Positions 1 through 5,116 of a stretch of 5,116 nt of DNA are shown here, in pieces (position 1 is the stretch's first letter; every line of letters begins with the position of its first letter). Under the pieces are notes generated by a model. That model made no database searches. It saw only the letters and a list, made by a program, of their open reading frames with translations, and was not told the DNA's origin. Source of the DNA: Limisphaerales bacterium (GTDB lineage Bacteria; Verrucomicrobiota; Verrucomicrobiia; Limisphaerales; UBA11358); NCBI GenBank assembly GCA_003455565.1, contig DMQW01000231.1, forward strand, positions 861-5,976, in the 5' to 3' direction. The translations under genes were made by a program, and so were the position numbers.

Positions 1-88
1 CGAACCCAACGCCGCTCTCGTCGCAAAACGGCAGGCGCACGCATCCCGTCCCTGTTTGCAGGTGACAATTTCGCCGACAGGGGTATTT
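1..88. repeat. 88-bp direct repeat, copy A
   Basis: This segment recurs at 2150-2237 with the same length and 9 mismatches (about 90% identity, no gaps). The first 28 bases are identical, the middle (29-51) carries eight of the mismatches, and the last 37 bases differ at one position. In copy B the left part forms the right arm of a long inverted repeat whose left arm lies further upstream, so copy A is probably cut by the window edge and the element starts outside. One frame is open through both copies, but six of the nine differences fall at first or second codon positions, which argues against a conserved protein. I infer a dispersed intergenic repeat and cannot name its family. Confidence 0.85.
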
Positions 89-89
89 C
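62..89 (+). promoter_or_regulatory. weak candidate sigma70-type promoter in repeat copy A
   Basis: GTGACA (62-67, five of six matches to TTGACA) is followed after 16 bases by TATTTC (84-89, three of six matches to TATAAT). The arrangement is repeated in copy B. The -10 match is poor and a start site near position 96 would leave a leader of about 260 nt before the sagB-like gene, so this is only a possibility. Confidence 0.15.
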
Positions 90-304
90 CGGAGACCGCG
101 AAAAAACCATGCCCGCCGGCCGGCCAAGGTGGTGGCGACCGGGGACGGGCGCACTCCGGCGGCCGGAGGAAAACTGCCGCTCCGGGCAAGGAAAACCGCT
201 GCTGCCAAAATCAGTTTGGGATAAGCGGTTCGCTGGGCTGTCGTGCCAGGCCGCCATTCTCGCCCGTGCCTCCAAAGGAGAATTGTGATTCATTGTGAGT
301 GACG
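89..304. other. GC-rich leader without a supported gene
   Basis: No gene is supported here. A frame is open from position 1 to a TGA at 286-288, but its product is low-complexity and rich in Arg, Gly and Pro, with no recognisable domain. It may contain RNA structure: a perfect 6-bp hairpin with a 3-nt loop at 154-168 (CTCCGG/CCGGAG), and GCCCG at 111-115 able to pair with CGGGC at 146-150. GGAAAAC occurs twice, at 168-174 and 190-196. I looked for riboswitch signatures (cobalamin, SAM, glycine, THF) and a tRNA fold and recognised none. Confidence 0.5.
274..280 (+). promoter_or_regulatory. orphan Shine-Dalgarno-like AAAGGAG
   Basis: This is a strong ribosome-binding-like site but it cannot directly serve the long downstream frame, because that frame has stops at 286-288 and 313-315. 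It could only start very short frames: GTG at 285 (stop 300-302, five codons) or GTG at 295 (stop 313-315, six codons). It may be a chance match, a leader-peptide site, or the relic of a longer N-terminus of the following gene. Confidence 0.3.
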
Positions 305-328
305 AGTGGCTATAGTGGCCGCGCCACT
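305..328 (+). promoter_or_regulatory. two mutually exclusive hairpins before the sagB-like gene
   Basis: AGTGGC occurs twice with a 9-nt period (305-310 and 314-319), and GCCACT at 323-328 is the exact reverse complement of both. The second pairing gives a tight 6-bp stem with a 3-nt loop, the first a 6-bp stem with a 12-nt loop. The pairing covers the first base of a possible TTG start at 328. No T-tract follows, so it is not a classical terminator. A regulatory role is inference. Confidence 0.35.
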
Positions 329-357
329 TGAAACCAACCCCAGCCAACAACCCCAAA

Positions 358-1977
358 ATGCCAGATCCGGTCGCTGCCATCATCGCTTATCACGAACGGA
401 GCAAGCACCATCCCGAGCGTTACGCCAACGGTCCGGGCGGCCTCGACTGGGCGAGTCAGCCCAATCCGTTCCGCCGGTTCACCGGCGCACCACTGTTTCA
501 GTTGCCGTTGACCGGCTCGGACGACACAACCTCTGCGGCCAGCTTGTTCGGTGCGGCGACAGTGACGTCGCGACCGTTCACGCTCGGAGCCGTGAGCTTG
601 TTTTTTGAATTATCCATGGGTCTTTCCGCACGCAAGGAGATTACCAGTTCGAGCTGGTATCTGCGGATGAACCCCTCCAGCGGCAACTTGCATCCGACGG
701 AAGCCTACGCCGTCCTGCCCGCCATCGAAGGGTTGCCGGGTGGTGCGGGTGTCTATCACTACGCGCCTCTGCAACACGCCCTGGAACAACGGGCACGGAG
801 GCCGCAAGGCGTCACATCCGATGCGGTGGGGTTCCATGTCGGGTTGACCTCCATCACTTGGCGCGAGGCGTGGAAATATGGTGAACGAGCCTTCCGCTAT
901 TGCCAGCACGACGTGGGGCACGCGCTTGCGGCGCTTCGTTTCGCAGCCGCCGCGCTGGGCTGGCGCGTTCAACTCATGCCGGAGTGGGATGGTGCCCAGA
1001 TCGCCAGACTGCTCGGACTGGATCGTGCGGAAGATTTTGCAAACGCTGAACGGGAAACTCCCGAATTGATCGTCCTGGTAATTGTGAACGAAGCAACAGC
1101 GAAGACCATGTCCCCAGCCGCCGACACCGCCATCGAATGGTTCGGACGCGCCAACCGGTTGAGCGATTCTCACGTCGAATGGCCGGTGATTGATGATGCC
1201 ATAGCGGCTTCGGAACGAGTGACCACGAGTGCAAAACAATCCGAATCCAGTGATTTGGTTACTTGGCCGCCGCCGTCGCCACCCGCCTGCGGCCACTCCG
1301 CAAGTCAATTGATTCGTCAGCGACGCAGTGCGGTGGACTTCGACGGTGTCACCAGCATTTCGCTGGAAACCTTTTTGGCTATTCTCGACACCACGCTGCC
1401 ACGCATTTCCGCGCCGCCATTCGATTCCTGGCCATTCCCACCGTGTTTGCATCTGGTGGTGTTCGTGCATCGGGTCACCGGACTGGAGCCTGGTTTATAT
1501 CTCTGGCTGCGCACTCAGGTTGATGCGGATGCTTTGCGACAGGCGTTCCATTCAAAACTCAATTGGGAAGCGGTGACGGATTCAGCCATCAAAGCGCCGC
1601 TTTACCGGCTGGGAAAGGGCGACTTGCGTGATTTCGCGCGGACGCTTTCCTGCCACCAAGACATTGCCGCTGATGGTGCGTTCAGCCTTGGGATGCTGGC
1701 GCGGTTCGAGCCAGTCTTGCGGGATCGCGGCGCGGCAGCTTATCGCGAATTGTTCTGGGAAGCGGGAATGATCGGCCAAGCGCTGTATCTGGCTGCCGAG
1801 GCTGCCGGTGTTCGCGGCACCGGCATTGGTTGCTACTTCGATGATGTGTTGCACCGTGCGCTCGGTCTGGCTGGTAACGATTGGCAGAGCCTTTATCACT
1901 TCACCATTGGCGGTCCAGTTGAGGACCTGCGGCTGCGCACCGTTCCACCCTATGCGCATCGCGCGGGACACATTTGA
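358..1977 (+). CDS. SagB/ThcOx-type dehydrogenase, two nitroreductase-fold domains
   Basis: The product has 539 residues from ATG 358. The N-terminus (YHERSKHHPERYA, then GLDWASQPNPFRRF) looks like that of stand-alone double-domain SagB-type proteins. Family SagB, McbC and ThcOx enzymes use FMN to oxidise azolines to azoles in peptide natural products; the stand-alone long versions have no established substrate. Domain 1 (about 60-245) has R-x-N-P-S-S-G-N-x-H-P-x-E-x-Y at 103-117 and WKYGERAFRY at 172-181 followed by DVGH. K173-Y174 resembles the catalytic Lys-Tyr pair of azoline oxidases. A Pro-rich linker (303-310) leads to domain 2 (about 315-525), with IRQRRSAVDF at 319-328, EAGMIGQALYLAAE at 468-481, GTGIGCYFDD at 487-496 and FTIGGP near the end; the Lys-Tyr pair is not seen there. 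No signal peptide or membrane segment is seen, so it is probably cytoplasmic. The only other in-frame start is TTG 328; neither has a clear ribosome-binding site. No YcaO, precursor peptide or exporter lies nearby, so the role is unknown. Confidence 0.9.
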   Translation: MPDPVAAIIAYHERSKHHPERYANGPGGLDWASQPNPFRRFTGAPLFQLPLTGSDDTTSAASLFGAATVTSRPFTLGAVSLFFELSMGLSARKEITSSSWYLRMNPSSGNLHPTEAYAVLPAIEGLPGGAGVYHYAPLQHALEQRARRPQGVTSDAVGFHVGLTSITWREAWKYGERAFRYCQHDVGHALAALRFAAAALGWRVQLMPEWDGAQIARLLGLDRAEDFANAERETPELIVLVIVNEATAKTMSPAADTAIEWFGRANRLSDSHVEWPVIDDAIAASERVTTSAKQSESSDLVTWPPPSPPACGHSASQLIRQRRSAVDFDGVTSISLETFLAILDTTLPRISAPPFDSWPFPPCLHLVVFVHRVTGLEPGLYLWLRTQVDADALRQAFHSKLNWEAVTDSAIKAPLYRLGKGDLRDFARTLSCHQDIAADGAFSLGMLARFEPVLRDRGAAAYRELFWEAGMIGQALYLAAEAAGVRGTGIGCYFDDVLHRALGLAGNDWQSLYHFTIGGPVEDLRLRTVPPYAHRAGHI

Positions 1978-2111
1978 GGAATTTAACCTCTTCGACATCG
2001 TTATGCAATGAGAGCAAACCAGACCGAAGCTGAGAGGACACCGCTGCACTCCGCCCAGGTTGCCGCTCCATTCCGGCAGCCAGGTTTCGTCACTCTTGGG
2101 AACTAAATGGT
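1978..2111. other. intergenic spacer after the sagB-like gene
   Basis: No gene or clear terminator is seen. The best structure is a stem of 8 pairs including one G-T (2058-2065 with 2074-2081, 8-nt loop) without a following T-run, so it is a poor intrinsic terminator. CCAGGTT occurs twice around it (2055-2061 and 2080-2086). Short frames here have no recognisable content. Confidence 0.4.
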
Positions 2112-2173
2112 GCGACCAGAGCGGCGTTGAATTCTCCGCTAAAGGGCTGCGAACCCAACGCCGCTCTCGTCGC
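2112..2173. repeat. 18-bp imperfect inverted repeat, left part of the dispersed element
   Basis: The left arm 2112-2129 (gcgaccagagcggcgttg) and right arm 2156-2173 (caacgccgctctcgtcgc) are complementary at 17 of 18 positions, with a 26-nt loop. An extra T-A pair (2111 with 2174) extends the stem. The right arm lies inside repeat copy B and is present unchanged in copy A at positions 7-24, so the palindrome is probably part of the mobile or dispersed unit. The nonamer AAAGGGCTG occurs in the loop (2141-2149) and again just past the stem (2175-2183). There is no T-tract. It may be a REP-like or MITE-like structure, or a hairpin that ends or protects the upstream transcript. Confidence 0.75.
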
Positions 2174-2237
2174 AAAAGGGCTGGCGCACGAACCACAGCC
2201 ATGTTTGCAGGTGACAATTTCGCCGGCAGGGGTATTT
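2150..2237. repeat. 88-bp direct repeat, copy B
   Basis: This is the second copy of the segment at 1-88, colinear, without gaps and with 9 mismatches. It ends 10 bases before the ATG of the DUF433 fragment, whereas copy A ends 269 bases before the sagB-like ATG, so the repeat is not a conserved leader of one gene type. Together the copies bracket the sagB-like gene at a distance of 2149 bp. That arrangement could reflect insertion of the same element twice, or transfer or duplication of the bracketed segment; the sequence alone does not decide. Confidence 0.85.
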
Positions 2238-2238
2238 T
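2211..2238 (+). promoter_or_regulatory. candidate sigma70-type promoter at the right end of repeat copy B
   Basis: GTGACA (2211-2216) and TATTTT (2233-2238) are 16 bases apart, matching the -35 and -10 consensus at five and four of six positions. A start site near 2245 would put the ATG at 2248 almost at the 5' end of the transcript, so translation would be nearly leaderless. That fits the lack of a well-spaced ribosome-binding site, but the call rests on short motifs only. Confidence 0.25.
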
Positions 2239-2247
2239 AGCCATGTT

Positions 2248-2424
2248 ATGACAGTCGAAGATTTGAAAGGCATCGTTCACTCCGATCCCGAAATCATGGG
2301 CGGCACGCCCGTTTTTGTCGGCACGCGTGTCCCTTTGCAAAATCTGGTTGACGCCCTTGAAGGCGGCGAATACGAACAGAAATTCATCTCCGAGAACCGC
2401 GTCTATCATGCAAGCCCAGCCTAA
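2248..2424 (+). pseudogene. truncated DUF433 antitoxin-family gene
   Basis: This 58-codon ORF starts MTVEDLKGIVHSDPEIMGG and continues TPVFVGTRVPLQNLVDALEGG, which is the characteristic first part of DUF433 proteins (DPEI-GG-PVF-GTRVP core at residues 13-29). Family members are small DNA-binding-type proteins, usually about 70-80 residues, commonly paired as antitoxins with a PIN-like DUF5615 toxin. After about residue 41 (position 2370) the expected second half is missing: the tail EYEQKFISENRVYHASPA does not match the usual pattern and ends at a TAA inside the next gene. No toxin gene follows. The last 17 bases overlap the DUF262 gene in another frame. I read it as a fragment left by a deletion or insertion between about 2371 and 2407. 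A short functional variant, or an upstream frame coupled to the restriction gene, is possible but less likely. Confidence 0.65.
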
Positions 2425-5029
2425 AACCATTCGTGAGATCCTCCACACCGGGGATCAATACATCATCCCTTTGTTTCAACGCTACTATTCATGGGAAAAG
2501 TCTCACTGGGAGCGCCTTCGCATGGACGTGTGGGCGCTGATGGAGAACGGCGCAAAGCCGATTCACTTCCTAGGGCCGTTGGTCTGCACACTTCTCCCGC
2601 GCCTGCCAGGCAATAGTTCCGCCTTCCAACTGATTGATGGCCAGCAACGCATCACCACGCTGACCATCCTTTTGGCCGCCATCCGTGATGTCGCCCAGTC
2701 GCGCAATCTCAACGATTTTGCCGAGGAAGTGACCGAAGATTATCTCCTGTTCAAACGTAAGCAAGGCAGCGACCGATACAAGGTTCTTCCCCGCCTCGGC
2801 GACCGCGAAGTGCTCACGACCATGATCGAGGGAAATGATATGTCGGGCTTTTCAGACAGCCCCGTTTTTGAAGCGTGGAAATATTTTCATCGTCACGTCC
2901 AGCATTTGTCGCGCAAGGATACGGAACAACAACTGGCCAAGCTGTTGGATGTCATCACCAACCGTCTGAATTTGGTCGCCGTTCTGATTGATGGCGAGAA
3001 TCCCTACGAGATTTTTGACAGCCTTAATTCCACCGGCTTGCCCCTTAAAGAGTCCGACCTCATACGCAACTTTGTTTTCATGGAAATCCCGTTGGCAAAG
3101 CAACAGGAGTTTAATGATCAACACTGGAAACAGTTTGAGGAGATGTTCGATGCCAACGACACCGAAGAGGCCATAGAAATGACGCCGTTTTACCGGGATT
3201 ACCTCATGCGGAACGGCAAGTATTCGAAGGAAGACGCCACGTTCGTGGATTTCAAAAATGCTCATGAGGATGCCGTGCGGCAGCCGGAAGTGATGATTGG
3301 CGAACTAAAGCGTTACGCCAGACTCGACCTCATGCTGCGCCGCCCGGGGGCAGTCAAGGATGCGACACTGCGTGGCATTCTGCGTCAAGTGGACGGCATG
3401 GAAATCACCACGGCCTATCCACTGCTGCTGAATCTGTTGGACCGCAATGACCGGGGACAATTGAGCAAAGAGGATTTGTGCGGCTGCCTTGAGGACCTCG
3501 TCAGTTTTGTTCTTCGCCGCTCCATCTGCGGTGAAACGACGCGCACCTATGGCAAGTGGTTTGTCGAAGCCATCACCGTAATTCGCGACCATCCGCGCCG
3601 CGATCTGCAAACCTACTGGCTCAGCCGACGTTGGCCAGATGATGCTGCGGTCAAGGCCCGTCTGCCTAGCTTCGAATTGTATCGCCGCGAAAGCACCAAA
3701 ACTCGTGTGATTCTTGAGGCGCTGGAAGAAAGTTTTGGCCACCGCGAGCGCGTGGATCTCTCCACCCTGACTATCGAGCACGTCATGCCTCAGACCATTA
3801 CCAATAACAAGCACGGCAAGGCATGGAAGGAAATGCTTGGCGATGGCTGGGAAAAAACCTACGACGCGCTGCTTCATACCTTGGGTAATCTCACGCTCAC
3901 CGGCTATAACACCGAGTTGAGTAACTCCGCCTTTGAGACCAAGAAGGTTGAACTTGCCAAGAGCCACCTCGACCTCAACGCATACTTCAATGCGCTGGCC
4001 AAATGGGATGCCGAAACGATCCGGGCGCGGACGACTGTTTTGGCCGAACGCTTGGTCACACTCTGGCCGCGGCCCGCAACGGAAGTGATTTATGCCGCTT
4101 CCGCCGAAGCCATCCCTGAGCCGGAGGGGTTGACCAACGCCGCCAAGCAACGTCTGGAATATTGGCGACAAATGGATGTCCGGCTGGAGGAACGGGGCGT
4201 CCCACGCGATTTCATTGTCGCCGCGCCGGATTCCTCCATAATTGCGAGCATCGGCGACTCCGGCGCCGCCGAGTTTGAGTTCGGGTTCAACCAGCAGCGC
4301 GGTCGGATTTTTGTTTCGTTGAATCTTTCCGACGAGATGGGCGCTTTTATTGCCAGCCCCCTGACCGAAGCCAAAGCCGCCATTGAACAGGAATTGGGCT
4401 ACAAGCTCGATTGGGAAATCCGAAACCAGGGTGGCGAGATTTCCATCTCGGACGAAGGGATTCAAATTCGCGATGAAAACGATTGGCCGGTTCAACACGA
4501 TTGGTTCGGGGATCGGCTGGAGGACTTCCAGCGCGTCCTCCAGCCGCGCGTCATTGTGCTTGAAAAGGAGGCCCTCAAAGACCCGGAGCTTCGCCAGGCT
4601 CATGAACAGCGCGGCCTGCGCGTAAAATACTGGCGCGCATGTTCGGCGGCATTGACCGGCTCTCAGCTTTCGTTTCGTGAGAATGCCCCGGATGCTGGCC
4701 GCACCCTTTGCCGGTTTAGGCCGCTCGACGACGGCGTGTATTTGGGCGCGCAGTATTATCCCACCACTTCCCAGCTCTGTGTTTATTTTGCCGTTTGGAG
4801 TTCGGCTGTGCGAAAGCAACGCCAGCTCTTTAAGGAACTCGTCGAAAGCCATATTCCCGAACTAGAAACTCAGATCGGTGAAAAACTTCATTGGGAAGAC
4901 CCGTATTTTTGGGTTTCCATACCGGCAGACATCGGCACGTCGTCGGACTGGCCCCGGCAACATCAGTGGGTAAAAGAAACGGCAGAGAAGTTTATTGCCA
5001 CCTTCAAACCGCGTCTTGGTATCGAATAA
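2408..5029 (+). CDS. GmrSD/BrxU-like restriction protein: DUF262-DUF1524 with two C-terminal DUF4268-like modules
   Basis: The product has 873 residues. The DUF262 domain (about 5-230) has IPLFQRYYSW at 20-29, the signature DGQQR at 77-81 (the nucleotide-handling motif of GmrS-type ParB/Srx-like folds) and FDSLNSTGLPL at 203-213. An all-helical-looking middle leads to DUF1524 (about 400-555), a His-Me finger nuclease domain with IEHVMPQ at 456-462 (H458 likely catalytic), GNLTLTGYN at 493-501 and SNSAFETKK at 505-513. Known relatives (GmrSD, BrxU, SspE) are defence nucleases, several of which target modified DNA; nucleotide use and DNA cleavage are therefore expected. The C-terminus (584-870) contains two related DUF4268-like modules, a domain seen at the end of restriction-type proteins. 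All motifs are intact and the frame is unbroken. I chose ATG 2408 because MQAQPKTIREIL is the normal start of the DUF262 fold; an in-frame extension upstream to 2315 would read through the DUF433 fragment in the wrong frame. The ribosome-binding site is weak. The next gene overlaps the stop codon. Confidence 0.92.
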   Translation: MQAQPKTIREILHTGDQYIIPLFQRYYSWEKSHWERLRMDVWALMENGAKPIHFLGPLVCTLLPRLPGNSSAFQLIDGQQRITTLTILLAAIRDVAQSRNLNDFAEEVTEDYLLFKRKQGSDRYKVLPRLGDREVLTTMIEGNDMSGFSDSPVFEAWKYFHRHVQHLSRKDTEQQLAKLLDVITNRLNLVAVLIDGENPYEIFDSLNSTGLPLKESDLIRNFVFMEIPLAKQQEFNDQHWKQFEEMFDANDTEEAIEMTPFYRDYLMRNGKYSKEDATFVDFKNAHEDAVRQPEVMIGELKRYARLDLMLRRPGAVKDATLRGILRQVDGMEITTAYPLLLNLLDRNDRGQLSKEDLCGCLEDLVSFVLRRSICGETTRTYGKWFVEAITVIRDHPRRDLQTYWLSRRWPDDAAVKARLPSFELYRRESTKTRVILEALEESFGHRERVDLSTLTIEHVMPQTITNNKHGKAWKEMLGDGWEKTYDALLHTLGNLTLTGYNTELSNSAFETKKVELAKSHLDLNAYFNALAKWDAETIRARTTVLAERLVTLWPRPATEVIYAASAEAIPEPEGLTNAAKQRLEYWRQMDVRLEERGVPRDFIVAAPDSSIIASIGDSGAAEFEFGFNQQRGRIFVSLNLSDEMGAFIASPLTEAKAAIEQELGYKLDWEIRNQGGEISISDEGIQIRDENDWPVQHDWFGDRLEDFQRVLQPRVIVLEKEALKDPELRQAHEQRGLRVKYWRACSAALTGSQLSFRENAPDAGRTLCRFRPLDDGVYLGAQYYPTTSQLCVYFAVWSSAVRKQRQLFKELVESHIPELETQIGEKLHWEDPYFWVSIPADIGTSSDWPRQHQWVKETAEKFIATFKPRLGIE
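4157..5020 (+). other. tandem DUF4268-like duplication inside the restriction protein
   Basis: Two colinear modules share landmarks at nearly equal spacing. Module 1 has YWR at residues 585-587, LDWE at 667-670, DWP-x-QH-x-W at 692-699 and PR at 713-714. Module 2 has YWR at 741-743, LHWE at 827-830, DWP-x-QH-x-W at 847-854 and PR at 868-869. The distance from DWP to PR is 21 residues in both. Outside these landmarks the two differ strongly, so the duplication is old and the modules may have diverged in role. The Pfam label DUF4268 is from recall of the family pattern; the internal repeat itself is directly visible. Confidence 0.75.
4514..4546. repeat. perfect 12-bp inverted repeat within the restriction gene
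   Basis: CGGCTGGAGGAC at 4514-4525 and GTCCTCCAGCCG at 4535-4546 are exact reverse complements with a 9-nt loop. It lies at the end of the first DUF4268-like module (residues 703-713) and encodes an ordinary amphipathic stretch. In mRNA it would be a strong hairpin. There is no T-run, so termination is unlikely. It may be a coincidence of codon choice. Confidence 0.8.
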
Positions 5030-5116
5030 TGGCCTTCACCGTGATTCAGCAAAACCTGTCCTTTGCCTTGACCCTGCAGGAAATCCTGGACGAGCACATT
5101 GCGAAGAAGCTGGCGT
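5029..5116 (+). CDS. unknown protein, N-terminal 29 codons only, coupled to the restriction gene
   Basis: An ATG at 5029-5031 shares one base with the TAA stop of the restriction gene (TAATG), and the frame is open to the window end. This overlap is typical of translationally coupled partners in one operon, so the product probably works with, or is made in proportion to, the nuclease. The visible part begins MAFTVIQQNLSFAL and then has a helix-like stretch ending EHIAKKLA. That is too little to recognise a family. No separate ribosome-binding site is needed if coupling holds; the 3' end of the upstream gene (cttggtatcg) offers no strong one. Another start further on cannot be excluded. Confidence 0.6.
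   Translation, partial: MAFTVIQQNLSFALTLQEILDEHIAKKLA

Noticed and set aside
1..288. Frame open from the window edge to 288, and the same repeat frame open at 2060-2251, whose TGA overlaps the DUF433 ATG
   Set aside because: The proteins are Arg/Gly-rich and unrecognised, and differences between repeat copies are mostly at first and second codon positions, so there is no sign of selection on a protein.
89..300. Possible riboswitch or tRNA in the structured GC-rich leader
   Set aside because: No conserved core of a known riboswitch class and no cloverleaf with a proper T-arm could be found by eye.
610..1470. 286-residue minus-strand frame within the sagB-like gene
   Set aside because: Antisense shadow of a well-supported gene; no recognisable motif.
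2058..2081. Hairpin as intrinsic terminator of the sagB-like gene
   Set aside because: The stem is short with a G-T pair, and no T-tract follows.
2315..2407. Longer N-terminus for the restriction protein from GTG 2315
   Set aside because: The extra 31 residues come from reading the DUF433 coding sequence in another frame, while the normal DUF262 N-terminus starts at ATG 2408.
1582..2448. 288-residue minus-strand frame spanning the end of the sagB-like gene and the spacer
   Set aside because: It runs antisense across a gene, a repeat and the DUF433 fragment; there is no domain and no plausible start context.
3305..4852. 515-residue open frame on the minus strand opposite the restriction gene
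   Set aside because: It lies wholly antisense to a gene with clear DUF262/DUF1524 motifs, shows no recognisable domain, and has the composition expected of a shadow frame in GC-rich coding DNA.

Overview
The window comes from a moderately GC-rich bacterial chromosome. No rRNA, tRNA or CRISPR is visible. Roomy intergenic regions with dispersed-looking palindromic repeats, together with an isolated SagB-type oxidoreductase, a DUF433 fragment and a DUF262 restriction protein, suggest an environmental bacterium, possibly Verrucomicrobiota. That placement is only an impression and no marker gene supports it.

Layout, all on the + strand. Positions 1-357 hold the first copy of an 88-bp repeat (1-88) and a leader in which I can support no gene, ending in two mutually exclusive small hairpins just before the first gene. 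Positions 358-1977 encode a 539-residue, two-domain SagB/ThcOx-type (nitroreductase-fold) flavin oxidoreductase. Positions 1978-2247 are intergenic and contain an 18-bp imperfect inverted repeat and the second copy of the 88-bp repeat (2150-2237, 9 mismatches). Positions 2248-2424 are a short ORF that starts as a convincing DUF433 (antitoxin-type) protein but loses the domain after about 41 residues. Its end overlaps the start of the largest gene, 2408-5029. That gene encodes an 873-residue DUF262-DUF1524 protein of the GmrSD/BrxU/SspE-like restriction family, with two DUF4268-like modules in tandem at the C-terminus. Its stop codon overlaps the start of another gene (TAATG at 5027-5031), which runs off the window after 29 codons.

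The window reads as two units. The first is an isolated sagB-like gene lying between direct repeats. No YcaO cyclodehydratase, precursor peptide or transporter is visible, so a peptide-modifying role cannot be claimed. The second is the start of a probable phage-defence operon, a single-chain modification-dependent nuclease translationally coupled to an unknown partner, apparently joined to the remains of a DUF433 gene. The most promising leads are the nuclease with duplicated C-terminal modules, its unidentified coupled partner, and the repeat/junction architecture that suggests this is an accessory insertion site.
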